From the NCBI RefSeq assembly GCF_016806835.2, contig NZ_CP086111.1, forward strand, positions 2,367,001 through 2,431,000: a DNA stretch of 64,000 nucleotides. The letters are read 5' to 3'. The translations under genes and the position numbers were made by a program. The stretch comes from Skermanella rosea. GTDB taxonomy: Bacteria; Pseudomonadota; Alphaproteobacteria; Azospirillales; Azospirillaceae. Positions 45,598-54,661 of the stretch are shown here, piece after piece (positions within the stretch are counted from its first letter, which is position 1; each line of letters opens with the position of its first letter). The notes beneath the pieces were generated by a model that was not told the DNA's origin, did not search any database, and saw only the letters and a list, made by a program, of their open reading frames with translations.

Positions 45598-46779
45598 ATG
45601 GATGGTGGTTCGTTGAGACAAGACCTGGCGGTGGAAATCGAATTCCTGCCGGCCGGCCGCATGCCCGGCCTGGAAACCGCCTGGAAGGATCTGGAGTCGC
45701 GGGCCGACGGCTCGTTCTTCCTGTCGTGGCACTGGATCGGTTGCTGGCTGGATCATCTGCCGGACTGGGCCAGGCCCCACGTGATCGTGGCGAGGCGCGC
45801 CGGGCAGGTGGTCGGCTTGGCGATCCTGTGCAGGCGCACGGTCTGGCGCTACGGCGTGGTCCGGACACCATCCTGGCTGCTCCACGAGACCGGCGACCGC
45901 GGAATAGACAACCTGACGATCGAGTACAACGGGATCCTCGCGGACCGGTCCTGCGCGGACGAGGTGACCTCGACCTGCCTGCTCTGGATGGCGCGCAATC
46001 TTCCCGGATGCGACGAGTTGGTACTGGCGGGCCTGGATCAGCGGACGGAGCGGTGCGCGCGCGCCCTGGCGGACCAGCTCGGATTCCGGCTGCAGGTGCG
46101 GCGCTCGGACTCGGCCAAGTGGGTCGATCTCGATGTCGTGCGCGGGCAGGGCGGGAACTATCGCGCCGGCCTCGGCAAGAGCACCCGCGCGGGCGTCAAC
46201 CGGGCGATCCGTCTGTACGAGGCGCGCGGCGGCGTCGATTTCCAGGTGGCCTCCGACGAGCGGCAGGCCTTGGCCTTCTTCGACGGGCTTGAAACCCTGC
46301 ACCGCCAAGTATGGGCGGCGCGTGGGAAGACCGATGCCTTCAGCAATCCCGTGTTCGGCCCGTTCCATCGCGAACTGATCCGGCGCGGCATCGGCTCCGG
46401 CGTCGTGCGGCTGTGCCGCGCCGCGGCCGGCGGGACGGATTTCGGCTATCTCTACAATTTCGTATGGCGCGGCACGGTGCTGAACTACCAGAGCGGGTTC
46501 GCCTACGAATCCGACAACAGGATGAAGCCCGGCCTTGTCAGCCATGTCCTCGCCATCGAGGATGCCCTGGCCCGCGGGGAGGCCGCGTACGACTTCATGG
46601 CCGGGTCGTCGGGCCACAAGGCCCATCTGTCCAATGAACAGTCACCCATGACCTGGGTTTCCATCGGTCCCGACCGGCTGGCCCGGAAGGTCGAGGCCGG
46701 TCTCGGCCGGGTCGACAGGTCGCTCAGGCTGCTGCGCCGCCGGCTGCTGAAGCCGAAGGCGGCGCCAAGCGGTTCATGA
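45598..46779 (+). CDS. GNAT-family protein of the CelD/BcsL type
   Basis: A 393-residue acyltransferase-like protein. The first half has SFFLSWHWIGCWLDHLPDWA, and the C-terminal GNAT_6 domain contains LGKSTRAGVNRAIRLYE and the core FGYLYNFVWRGTVLNYQSGFAY, then PGLVSHVLAIEDALARG. The family includes CelD of cellulose clusters and FemAB-like enzymes of exopolysaccharide loci. It probably adds an acyl or aminoacyl group to a polymer or peptide. The start is uncertain: ATG at 45598 or TTG at 45613. It is convergent with an ATP-grasp operon. Confidence 0.78.
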   Translation: MDGGSLRQDLAVEIEFLPAGRMPGLETAWKDLESRADGSFFLSWHWIGCWLDHLPDWARPHVIVARRAGQVVGLAILCRRTVWRYGVVRTPSWLLHETGDRGIDNLTIEYNGILADRSCADEVTSTCLLWMARNLPGCDELVLAGLDQRTERCARALADQLGFRLQVRRSDSAKWVDLDVVRGQGGNYRAGLGKSTRAGVNRAIRLYEARGGVDFQVASDERQALAFFDGLETLHRQVWAARGKTDAFSNPVFGPFHRELIRRGIGSGVVRLCRAAAGGTDFGYLYNFVWRGTVLNYQSGFAYESDNRMKPGLVSHVLAIEDALARGEAAYDFMAGSSGHKAHLSNEQSPMTWVSIGPDRLARKVEAGLGRVDRSLRLLRRRLLKPKAAPSGS

Positions 46780-46795
46780 CCGTTCCGCCGCTCCG

Positions 46796-47596
46796 CTACG
46801 CCCGGCCGCGGAGGGCGTGATAGATCCGGCGGATCGGTCCCCTCAGGGGCTCCGGCACCCGGGACAGACGCGCGGCCAAGCCGGCCTTCCGGGTCTTCGC
46901 CATCGCTGCCCGGTAATCGTAGGGAACGCGGCGCAGCTGGACGGTCCGGGCCGCGGGATCGATCAGCATGAAGCTGGCGCGACGGTCCGAAGTCCGAGGC
47001 TGGCCGACGGTCCCGGGGTTGACGAGGTAGTACGAACCGTCCCGGATGGCCACGCCGTCGCCCTGGTGGGCGGTCATTGCACCGTCCCGCATCTCGAAGA
47101 TCCCGATACGGTGGGTGTGTCCGAAGGCGCAGATCCGGGCGCCTGTCGGGTGGCTCTCGAGCGCCTCGAAGCTCAGCGCGCGCTTGTCGTCGGTGTCCAG
47201 CCGGACCAGTTCGCAGCCGGTTTCGGGATGAAGCGCACCATGGACGGCCACGATGCCGGGGCCGTCCTCCCCGGCCAGATCGAGCTTGAGGGGGAGGCGC
47301 CGCAGCCAGTCCATGTCGCCGGGGCCGAGTTGCGTCCTGGTCCACTCGACCGCCCGGGCGGCGAGCGGGTTGAAGCCTTCGGTCGTGATCTGGCCGGTCA
47401 CGGCACGGTCGTGGTTCCCGGCGACGCAGACGGCGCCGGCCTCTCTCAACCGGCGGATGCACCCGGCAGGATCGGCATTGTAGCCGACGATGTCGCCGAG
47501 GCAGAGGATACGCCCGACCCTCTCGTCCCGGATCGCATCGAGCGTCGCGTCGAGGGCTTCCAGGTTGGCATGGATGTCCGAGATGACGGCGATCAT
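46796..47596 (-). CDS. Calcineurin-like metallophosphoesterase
   Basis: A 266-residue phosphoesterase with all five metal motifs: ISDIHAN, CLGDIVGYNADP, AGNHDRAV, AVHGALH and GHTHRIG. It belongs to the YfcE/MJ0936-like branch of small phosphodiesterases. It overlaps the ATP-grasp gene by four bases (ATGA), so the two are coupled. The substrate is unknown; a phosphorylated intermediate of the ATP-grasp reaction is one possibility. Confidence 0.9.
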   Translation of the reverse strand: MIAVISDIHANLEALDATLDAIRDERVGRILCLGDIVGYNADPAGCIRRLREAGAVCVAGNHDRAVTGQITTEGFNPLAARAVEWTRTQLGPGDMDWLRRLPLKLDLAGEDGPGIVAVHGALHPETGCELVRLDTDDKRALSFEALESHPTGARICAFGHTHRIGIFEMRDGAMTAHQGDGVAIRDGSYYLVNPGTVGQPRTSDRRASFMLIDPAARTVQLRRVPYDYRAAMAKTRKAGLAARLSRVPEPLRGPIRRIYHALRGRA

Positions 47597-48756
47597 CGCC
47601 AGCGCGCCGGCAGTACGCGCGACACATGTTTTCGCAGGAACGGCATGGGATCCCTCAGGGTGATCGACTTGGCCTCGCACCGGATCATCCAGGCCCACCA
47701 CTCCGCCATGGGCACTCCGCTCTCCCGGGCCGCCAGCTTGTCCCGGGTGATGTTGCACCAGGAGGCGCCTGCCCGGGCGCGGGGCACCGGGGGACGGCGC
47801 AGGCCCAGCAGGTCGCCGTAGACCAGGGCAGGGAGGTTGACTCCGGCGACCGCCCCGACATAGTGCCACAGGTTGTAACGGGGATTGACCTCCAGCAGGT
47901 GCAGCGTGCCGTCCGGCGCGCGCTTGAAGTCGAACTTGGCGACCCCGGTCAGGGCCAGCTTGTCGACCATCTCCCGTCCCAGCGTCCTGACGTCGGCCTC
48001 GTCGGTTATGGTCAGGGCCGTGCTGTGCCCGAGGGCTTCGGGATAGGTCCTGATCTTGCGCCCGCTATACTCGCCGACCACGCTGCCAGCGCCGTCGACA
48101 TAGCAGTGGTAGCTCTCGATCCGGGTTTCCGGACCGGGGATCATCTCCTGGGCGAGCAGGTCCATTCCGCCGGCGATCAGGTCGGGCCACAGCGCCTGGA
48201 GTTCACCCGGGCTCTCGATCCGAAGCGCCTTGCCGGCGCCCCCGATGGCGCCCCATGCGATGTAGCGGGTCAGCGGCTTGACGACGATCGGGAAGCGCAG
48301 GTCGATGTCCGACGGGCCCGTGTCCGGCGCACCGACGGAAAAGTCGATCCGCCGGGTGCGCGGAACCGGCAGCCGCAGGCGTTCCGCAAGGATCTGGAAC
48401 CGGGCCTTGTCCACCAAGTCCTCGACCAGTTCCGCCTCCGGCACGACGAACCTGAAGGACTTGGCCAGCCTGTCGCGGTGCCTCGACACCATCAGCAGCT
48501 GGGCATCCTGCTGATAGTAGAGGACGGGCGGTTCGGGCTGGCGGGACGCGAAATCGACCAGGAGGTCGATCAGTTCGGCGTGGCGGTTCTCGAAATCGTC
48601 CCAGAAGACGGCCTGCCGCGTGTAGCGCGAATGGAGGGCGGGGTCGCCGGGCTGCGTTACCAGGGCGCAGCCGATACCGCCCATCCCCAGGGCGCGCACC
48701 ATGTTCATGTCGCCCATGACGCAGGCCAGTGCCCGCTTGTCCTGTTTCTCACTCAT
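47593..48756 (-). CDS. ATP-grasp carboxylate-amine ligase family protein
   Basis: A 387-residue protein. The N-terminal part (GIGCALVTQPGDPALHSRYT) is a pre-ATP-grasp domain. The ATP-grasp core spans about 115-310, with FPIVVKPLTRYIAWGAIGGA, then DLLAQEMIPGPETRIESYHC and the Mg site FDFKRAPDGTLHLLEVNPRYN. Such enzymes activate a carboxylate with ATP and couple it to an amine or thiol. It is middle gene of a CPBP / ATP-grasp / phosphoesterase operon, next to a CelD-type GNAT gene, a context resembling peptide- or glycan-tailoring loci. Confidence 0.88.
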   Translation of the reverse strand: MSEKQDKRALACVMGDMNMVRALGMGGIGCALVTQPGDPALHSRYTRQAVFWDDFENRHAELIDLLVDFASRQPEPPVLYYQQDAQLLMVSRHRDRLAKSFRFVVPEAELVEDLVDKARFQILAERLRLPVPRTRRIDFSVGAPDTGPSDIDLRFPIVVKPLTRYIAWGAIGGAGKALRIESPGELQALWPDLIAGGMDLLAQEMIPGPETRIESYHCYVDGAGSVVGEYSGRKIRTYPEALGHSTALTITDEADVRTLGREMVDKLALTGVAKFDFKRAPDGTLHLLEVNPRYNLWHYVGAVAGVNLPALVYGDLLGLRRPPVPRARAGASWCNITRDKLAARESGVPMAEWWAWMIRCEAKSITLRDPMPFLRKHVSRVLPARWR

Positions 48757-48786
48757 GCAACTTCACTCATTCCGGAAAGGGGTCCC

Positions 48787-49518
48787 TCATGCATTGGCCG
48801 CGACGGCGAAGACGAGCAGGGTCGAGATCGCGTTGAAGCATCCGTGCAGCAGGATGCAGGGAAGCAGCGAACCGCTCCGCTCGTAGACCCAGGCTAGCAC
48901 CAGACCGACCAGGAACGTTCCGGGCAATAGGATCAGGCTTCCGTGCAAGATGGCGAACACCATGGCGCTCGCCAGGGCCGACAGGAGCGGGCCGGCATGG
49001 CGGCGGAGCCAGCCATAGAGTACCGCCCTCAGGGCAAGCTCCTCGGCGACGGGAGCGAGCAGCGAGGTCGCCAGCAGGATGCCGACCATGGCGGTCCAGT
49101 CGCCCGGGTCGGGCATGATCAGGGCGATCTGCGGATTGTCGAACGGCTCGCCCAGGGCCAGCGAAATGAGGACGTTGGTCAGGATGACCGCGACCTGGAC
49201 CAGCAGGGCCAGGGGAACGACCCTGCGGTACCACCGTCCGCCGGGGGAGACGAACCCCAGTGCGTGCCAGGGCGTGCGCCGCCAGACGACCGCGATCAGC
49301 CAGATGATCGCCACCAGGGCCACGTTCTGGCCGATCAGGAACGATATCACCAAGCCGCTGGTGATCTCCCGGGGGCTCAGGAACAGCCGGAGGGCCAGCA
49401 GTGCGCCGATCGCCAGCGCGACGATGATTACCAGGTCCGCCAGCCGCAAGGGCAGGTCGGCCCAGGGGTGGCGGGCCGGCGGATCGAAGCCGGGTTCCGT
49501 CGGTCCGGTCATGGTCAT
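48787..49518 (-). CDS. CPBP-family intramembrane metalloprotease
   Basis: A 243-residue protein with about seven membrane helices. The Abi/CPBP motifs are visible: EELALRAVLYGWL, then FAILHG and LLHGCFNAIS. Members process prenylated or peptide substrates in the membrane, and several act in bacteriocin immunity. It is the first gene of the operon with the ATP-grasp and phosphoesterase genes (30-bp gap). The ATG at 49518 or 49512 may be used. Confidence 0.88.
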   Translation of the reverse strand: MTMTGPTEPGFDPPARHPWADLPLRLADLVIIVALAIGALLALRLFLSPREITSGLVISFLIGQNVALVAIIWLIAVVWRRTPWHALGFVSPGGRWYRRVVPLALLVQVAVILTNVLISLALGEPFDNPQIALIMPDPGDWTAMVGILLATSLLAPVAEELALRAVLYGWLRRHAGPLLSALASAMVFAILHGSLILLPGTFLVGLVLAWVYERSGSLLPCILLHGCFNAISTLLVFAVAANA

Positions 49519-49811
49519 GGGGCTGCCCGATCCGGCAGGCCGGATATCGTCAATTGCTCCGCATCCTGCTGCGCGCGGGGTCCGCTACGGCCGCAGTCGT
49601 GGAAAATGTCGGCTCGGGCATTCGTCGCATCGCCTCGGCATGATGCCGGCCCAACGGTCGAGCGGATTCCTTTGTTCCGGGTCGCCCCGTTTCCCGGCGT
49701 TTGCTGGCCCCAAAAACTCATTTTCAGCATTCCTCATTATTGAAAACTTCGTTTTAAAGCGTTACTTTCGCGGATCCCGAAGGCGAACGCCACGCGCAGA
49801 ATGAGGACGCC

Positions 49812-51044
49812 ATGACCCCCGACCAGCAGCAGACGATCCGAGACAGCATAGACCGCCGGCACAAGGCCCAGACCGAGTTTCTGGCCGAACTGGTCAAGGT
49901 GCCGTCGGACAACCCGCCGGGCGACTGCGTCGCCCACGCCGAGCGTGCCGCCGAATTGCTGGAGGGGATGGGCTTCACCGTCGAGAGGCATGCCGTGCCC
50001 GAGGCGACGGTCAAGGCGAACGGCATGATCAGCGCCACGAACCTCGTGATCCGCAAGAAGTTCGGGCCGGGGCCGGTGGTGGCGCTGAATGCCCATGGCG
50101 ACGTGGTGCCGCCGGGCGAAGGCTGGTCGACAGACCCCTATGGCGCGGAGATCCGCGACGGCGTCATGTACGGGCGGGGGGTCGCCGTCTCGAAGTCGGA
50201 CTTCGCGACCTACGCCTTCGCGCTGAAGGCCCTGGAGGAAAGCGGGCTGCCGCTGGCCGGCACCATCGAACTGCACCTGACCTATGACGAGGAGGCCGGC
50301 GGGCTGATCGGTCCCGGCTGGCTGCTGGAGCAGGGGATCAGCAAGCCGGACTTCGCGATCAGCGCCGGTTTCTCCTACAACGTCGTCGTCGCGCACAACG
50401 GTTGCCTGCACCTGGAAGTGCGGATCGAAGGCAAATCGGCCCATGCCGCCCGGCCGGATACCGGTGTGGATGCCCTGCGGGCCGCCAACCGGCTGCTGAC
50501 CGCGCTCTATGCCCTCAACGACGATTTCGGGAGCATCAAGTCGGAAGTGGACGGCATCGATCACCCGACCCTGGTGGTCGGGCTGATCAGCGGCGGCATC
50601 AATACCAACGTCGTGCCGGACGTGGTGACGCTCCGGATCGACCGCCGCATGATCCCGGAGGAGAACCCGGAGCAGGTGGAAGCCGACATGCGCGCCTTCA
50701 TCGAGAGGACCTGCGCCGAAACGCCCGGCATCCGGGTCGCGATTCGCCGAATCCTCCTTGCCCGGCCGCTCACTCCGCTGCCGGGCCACGAGACGCTGGC
50801 GGCGCTGATCCAGCGCCACGCGCGCGCGATCGTCGGCGAGGAGATCCCGGCGAACGGCGTGCCGCTCTACACCGATGCCCGGCTGTACAGCGCGGCGGGC
50901 ATTCCGACCGTGCTGTACGGCGCGGGACCGCGCTCGCTGCTGGAGGCCAACGGGCATCGGGCGGACGAGAAGCTGGTCCTGGAAGACCTGCGGAAGGCGA
51001 CGCAGGTGATCGCCCTGACGCTGGCCGACCTGCTGGCCGCCTGA
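49812..51044 (+). CDS. M20-family metallopeptidase (ArgE/DapE-like)
   Basis: A 410-residue amidohydrolase. The zinc ligands and catalytic residues appear in LNAHGDVVPPGEGW, GRGVAVSKSDFAT and LTYDEEAGG, and the dimerisation domain starts at HLEVRIEGKSAHAARPDTG. It ends with the last His in LEANGHRADEK. One feature is unusual: GRGVAVSKSDFA replaces the common GRGAxDMKG, so the bridging Asp of the typical M20 site sits in a different context. The substrate is probably an N-acyl amino acid. Confidence 0.88.
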   Translation: MTPDQQQTIRDSIDRRHKAQTEFLAELVKVPSDNPPGDCVAHAERAAELLEGMGFTVERHAVPEATVKANGMISATNLVIRKKFGPGPVVALNAHGDVVPPGEGWSTDPYGAEIRDGVMYGRGVAVSKSDFATYAFALKALEESGLPLAGTIELHLTYDEEAGGLIGPGWLLEQGISKPDFAISAGFSYNVVVAHNGCLHLEVRIEGKSAHAARPDTGVDALRAANRLLTALYALNDDFGSIKSEVDGIDHPTLVVGLISGGINTNVVPDVVTLRIDRRMIPEENPEQVEADMRAFIERTCAETPGIRVAIRRILLARPLTPLPGHETLAALIQRHARAIVGEEIPANGVPLYTDARLYSAAGIPTVLYGAGPRSLLEANGHRADEKLVLEDLRKATQVIALTLADLLAA

Positions 51045-51084
51045 GGCGACCGGGCGGAGCCTCGCGCGGCTCCGCCCGCCATCG

Positions 51085-51378
51085 TCACTTCCGCCACAGC
51101 TTGGTCAGCCAAGGCCGCCGCGCGTCCTCCAACTCGGCGCGCAGGCGCCTGAGCGTGGATTCCAGCCGTTCGACCTCGATCTGGTGGCGGTCGGCATCCG
51201 CCACCCTCTGGTCGTTCGCTTCCTCCAGGCGCTGGGTGAGGCTTCCGACCTCCTGGCGCAGGCGGTCGATCTCGGCCCGCAGCCGGTCGCGCTCGATGGT
51301 CTCTCCCGTCTGCTGGGCGATGGAAGTCGCGGCGATCGACGCGGCGGAACCGCCGGCCTTGGCTTTACGGATAGCTAT
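51085..51378 (-). CDS. Small coiled-coil protein with apparent ATA start
   Basis: A 97-codon frame on the minus strand has no ATG, GTG or TTG near its beginning. A textbook AGGGGAGG ribosome site stands six bases before an ATA codon, followed by AIRKAKAGGSAASIAATSIA. Residues 28-85 form a strong coiled coil (ERDRLRAEIDRLRQEVGSLT, RLESTLRRLRAELEDARR), and the end is PWLTKLWRK. Codon use is that of a real gene. Initiation at ATA is rare; a mutated start is the alternative. The next gene on the strand is an SDR, 94 bp upstream. Confidence 0.6.
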   Translation of the reverse strand: MAIRKAKAGGSAASIAATSIAQQTGETIERDRLRAEIDRLRQEVGSLTQRLEEANDQRVADADRHQIEVERLESTLRRLRAELEDARRPWLTKLWRK

Positions 51379-51472
51379 GGTCGCCTCCCCTACCTGCGGA
51401 TGCTGAACACCTCAACGTTCCGTTGGGTTCAACCTATCCCGCGCGGACTGCCCGCTTCAACATCCATCAGCG

Positions 51473-52480
51473 TCAGAGAAGCCGACCGTCGCGCTGGTAC
51501 CTGTAATAGGCGGCGAGCCCGATCGGCACGGCCAGCGCCAGCGCGCCTGCAACCGCCTTGCCGCTGCCGCTCCGGCTCTGGCGGCGCTGCCGTTCCCGCC
51601 AGCCCGCGGACGCCGAGGTGCCGGCCGGAACCGGGCGGATCAGGGCATTGTCCGAACGCGGCTCGCGTCCTTCCCCCAGGAGGCTCTTGGCCGTCTGCTT
51701 CGCCATCATGCGCTCGACCGTGCCTTGTGCAACCGCCATCCCAAGCTCCAGCAGCCACGGCGGAGCGCCGACGCCGACCTCGCGACGGGGACGCTCGATC
51801 AGGCGCAGGATGGCGTCAGCTACCTGTTCCGGCGGTTTGGCCGGGGAAAGGGCCTGGATCTCACGGCCGGTGAAGTTCGCCGAATGCTGCCAGAACGGGG
51901 TGTCGACCGGTCCGGGAAGCACGCTGCAGACATGGATGTCGTCCAGCTTGTCCAGCAGCAGTTCCTGGCGGACCGTCTCGACGAATCCGAGGACGGCGTG
52001 CTTCGCCGCGTTGTAGGGCGCCTGGAATGGGGTCGGCACGCGTCCGGCGACCGAGGCGGTCGTTATGATCGTGCCGCGCCTGCGCTCCCGGAAATGCGGA
52101 AGGACCGCCCGGAAGCCGTGGACGACGCCCTGGAACGTTGTGGCGATGACGGCGTCGAACGCCTCGGTCGGCGTTTCCTCGAACTTGCCGAAGCTGCCCA
52201 ATCCCGCATTGTTGACCCAGACGTCGATTCCGCCGAACGCATCTATGGCGCGCCGCGCGAGATGCCGGACCTGCTCGCCGTCCCGCACGTCCGTCGGTAT
52301 CGACATGGCCCGGCCTCCGGCCTCGATGATTTCGCCTGCGACGTCGTGGAGAGCCGTTTCGCGGCGGGCGGCGAGCACCACCGTCGCTCCGTGCCGTCCC
52401 AGGAGTCGCGCCGTCGCCCGGCCGATGCCGCTCGATGCGCCCGTGATGACGATGACCTTCCCGTCGAGTCTTCCCACCAT
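51473..52480 (-). CDS. SDR-family oxidoreductase with C-terminal membrane anchor
   Basis: A 335-residue SDR. The cofactor motif is TGASSGIGRATARLLG. The catalytic Ser, Tyr and Lys are visible in TTASVAGR and YNAAKHAVLGF, with NNAG at the expected place. The last 20 residues (GKAVAGALALAVPIGLAAYY) form a hydrophobic helix after a basic linker, as in membrane-tethered SDRs. The start is ATG at 52480; upstream coding is out of family. Confidence 0.88.
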   Translation of the reverse strand: MVGRLDGKVIVITGASSGIGRATARLLGRHGATVVLAARRETALHDVAGEIIEAGGRAMSIPTDVRDGEQVRHLARRAIDAFGGIDVWVNNAGLGSFGKFEETPTEAFDAVIATTFQGVVHGFRAVLPHFRERRRGTIITTASVAGRVPTPFQAPYNAAKHAVLGFVETVRQELLLDKLDDIHVCSVLPGPVDTPFWQHSANFTGREIQALSPAKPPEQVADAILRLIERPRREVGVGAPPWLLELGMAVAQGTVERMMAKQTAKSLLGEGREPRSDNALIRPVPAGTSASAGWRERQRRQSRSGSGKAVAGALALAVPIGLAAYYRYQRDGRLL

Positions 52481-52670
52481 CGATGCCCGCCTTTCGCTCT
52501 TCCGTTCGATTCGATCTTCGATGCGGCGCAAACAGGAGCGGGAGCGGAAGGTTACGGGGCGGTCGGCCGATGCCGTACCCCTGGCCGTCACGGTGTTCCG
52601 AACCCATAATAGGAGTGTCCTTCGGTTCCGGCCGCCCCGGTTCAGCGGTCCATGCAGTCACGAGGCGCAT

Positions 52671-53063
52671 TTGAGCAACAGCCAGTCCAACCCAACGCCG
52701 TCGATCCTGGTCGTCGAGGACGAACTTCTGGTCGCGATGGTGGTCGAGAACATCCTGGAGGACCTGGGAGCCGGTCTCGTCGGTCCGGCCACCTCGGTCG
52801 GGCAGGCGCTCGAACTGGTCGAGGCGGGGGGCTTCGGCGGTGCGCTCCTCGACGTCAGCCTGGGAGGGGAACGGATCGATGCCGTCGCGGACGCCCTCGC
52901 CGCCAGGAGGATCCCGTTCATCTTCACCACGGGCCATGGCGCCGACGCCCTGCCAGACGCCCACCGCGACCGTCCCATTCTCACCAAGCCGTTCAGCGAC
53001 GAGGGCCTCGTCGCGGCCTTGAGGAGGTACGTCCTCGACCGTGACCTCAGCTCAATCCCGTGA
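52671..53063 (+). CDS. Single-domain response regulator
   Basis: A 130-residue receiver with acidic pair VVEDELLVA, phospho-acceptor Asp in GALLDVSLGGE, Thr in FTTGHG and Lys in PILTKPFSDE. No output domain is present. It resembles the PhyR-pathway and FATGUY-type (here FTTGHG) receivers of alphaproteobacteria. The start is TTG at 52671 with GAGG upstream. The gene overlaps the convergent SDR gene by 17 bp, and no kinase is adjacent. Confidence 0.85.
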   Translation: MSNSQSNPTPSILVVEDELLVAMVVENILEDLGAGLVGPATSVGQALELVEAGGFGGALLDVSLGGERIDAVADALAARRIPFIFTTGHGADALPDAHRDRPILTKPFSDEGLVAALRRYVLDRDLSSIP

Positions 53064-53751
53064 CCGGCACGGCGGCCCCGTGGACGGCTCGGGCGGCGTC
53101 GGACGCCAGGAACAGGATGACGGCGGCAAGATCGGCGGGGGCGACCCAGCGGGAAGGGTCTGCCTTGGGCATGTCGGCCCGGTTCTCGGGCGTGTCGATG
53201 ATGGTAGGCAGGACGCAGTTGACGTTGATGCCCCGCTCGCGAAGTTCAGCCGCCATCGCCTCGGTCAGCCGGATCACCGCGCCCTTGGCCGCGCAGTAGG
53301 CGCCCATTCCGGCTACCCCTTGCTGGGCCGCCCTGGCTCCCACATTGACGATCCTGCCGCCTCCCGCGCCCAGCATGTGCGGCACGACCGCCCCGGCGGC
53401 GTGGATCAGCGAGCGCGCGTTGATGTCCATCAGGAAATCCCATGTCGCGTCGCTGGTCTCGTGGACCGGATCGCCCATGCGGAACCCGCCCGCGATGTTG
53501 CACAGGACGTCGATGCGGCCGAACCGATCGACGACCTGCCGGACGGAACCCTCGACGGCCTTCCGGTCCAGCAGATCGACCGCGATCGTCAGGCGGGTAT
53601 CGCTCGCATCCGAGAAGACCTTGTCGAGCATGCCCCGGTTGTGGTCGAGCAAAGCCAAGCGGGCACCGCGCTCCGCGAAGGCGACGGCGACAGCCCGGCC
53701 CAGGTTTCCCGCCGCTCCCGTGATGACGACGGTGCGGTTCTCGAAGTCCAT
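53047..53751 (-). CDS. SDR-family oxidoreductase
   Basis: A 234-residue short-chain dehydrogenase with TGAAGNLGRAVAVAFAERG, a central CNIAGGF and the Tyr-Lys in AYCAAKGAVIRLTEA. The Ser position reads NVGARAAQQG, so the usual catalytic serine is replaced in this line (Gly-Ala). Activity may therefore differ from classical SDRs. ATG at 53751 has GAGGAG five bases upstream. It ends inside the 3' end of the receiver gene and lies 31 bp after phhA. Confidence 0.85.
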   Translation of the reverse strand: MDFENRTVVITGAAGNLGRAVAVAFAERGARLALLDHNRGMLDKVFSDASDTRLTIAVDLLDRKAVEGSVRQVVDRFGRIDVLCNIAGGFRMGDPVHETSDATWDFLMDINARSLIHAAGAVVPHMLGAGGGRIVNVGARAAQQGVAGMGAYCAAKGAVIRLTEAMAAELRERGINVNCVLPTIIDTPENRADMPKADPSRWVAPADLAAVILFLASDAARAVHGAAVPVTGLS

Positions 53752-53782
53752 CATCGCTCCTCGCAATCCTCTGCTGCCCGCC

Positions 53783-54661
53783 TCAAGCCACCCGCCGCCG
53801 GGCCGCGTGGTAGGCGCCGGTCCCCCTGTGCAGAAGGTCGTCGCCCGGGTCGATCGTTCCCGGTTCCAAGTCCGGCAGCGCCGCCACCCGCCGGTAGATC
53901 GGTCCGAAATCGATGTCGGCCAGGGCCAGCAGGTCGTCGAAACTCTCTATGACGAAGTAGGTTTCCTGGAAATCGTCGATCCTGTAAAGCGTCCGCATGA
54001 CTCGCTCCAGGTCGAAGCGGACGCGGTTGGGCGATGGATCGTCGAGCGCGAAGATGGTTTCGGTGTAGGACGAGGCGATCCCCGAGCCGTAGATCCGGAG
54101 GGCGTCCCCGCTCCTGATCAGGCCGAACTCCACCGTGTACCAGTAGACACGAGCCAGATTGGCCAGAACGCCCAGACCCCGGGCCCGCAGGCCGCCCTTG
54201 CCGTAGGCTTCCATGTAGTCGGCGAAAACCGGATGGACCAGCATCGGAACATGGCCGAAGACGTCGTGGAAGACGTCGGGCTCCTCCAGATAGTCGAGCT
54301 GGTCGGGCCTGCGGATGAACTGCCCGGCCGGAAACCGCCGGTTTGCCAAGTGGTCGAAGAAGACCTCGTCGGGGACCAGCCCCGGAACCGCCACGACGCT
54401 CCAGCCGGTCCGCTTCTCCAGCACCTCGCTCAGGCGGCGGAAGTCGGGAATGCGGTCGGTATCCATCGACAAGGCGCGCATGCCCTGGACGAACTCGTCG
54501 CAGGCCCTGCCGGGCAGCAGCTTGCTCTGGCGTTCGTACAGGGTCTTCCAGACCGCGTGCTCCTCGGCGGTGTACGACTCCCATCCCTGGTCGATGGTCC
54601 AGTCCGCGCTGACCGGGGGCTTGGCATCACCGGCCGCCGCCCCGTGCTTCGTCGACTCCAT
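53783..54661 (-). CDS. phhA: Phenylalanine 4-monooxygenase
   Basis: A 292-residue aromatic amino acid hydroxylase that makes tyrosine from phenylalanine using iron and pterin. The iron ligands are the two His of DVFHDVFGHVPML and Glu in YWYTVEFGLI. The length fits the bacterial monomeric form without an ACT regulatory domain. The start is ATG at 54661 after GGGGAGGAAG. It precedes an SDR gene on the same strand. A pterin-4a-carbinolamine dehydratase gene is not present. Confidence 0.95.
   Translation of the reverse strand: MESTKHGAAAGDAKPPVSADWTIDQGWESYTAEEHAVWKTLYERQSKLLPGRACDEFVQGMRALSMDTDRIPDFRRLSEVLEKRTGWSVVAVPGLVPDEVFFDHLANRRFPAGQFIRRPDQLDYLEEPDVFHDVFGHVPMLVHPVFADYMEAYGKGGLRARGLGVLANLARVYWYTVEFGLIRSGDALRIYGSGIASSYTETIFALDDPSPNRVRFDLERVMRTLYRIDDFQETYFVIESFDDLLALADIDFGPIYRRVAALPDLEPGTIDPGDDLLHRGTGAYHAARRRVA

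Noticed and set aside
48787-49518. CPBP gene as an abortive-infection defence gene
   Set aside because: CPBP proteins are called Abi in some databases, but the operon shows no nuclease, toxin or other defence partner.
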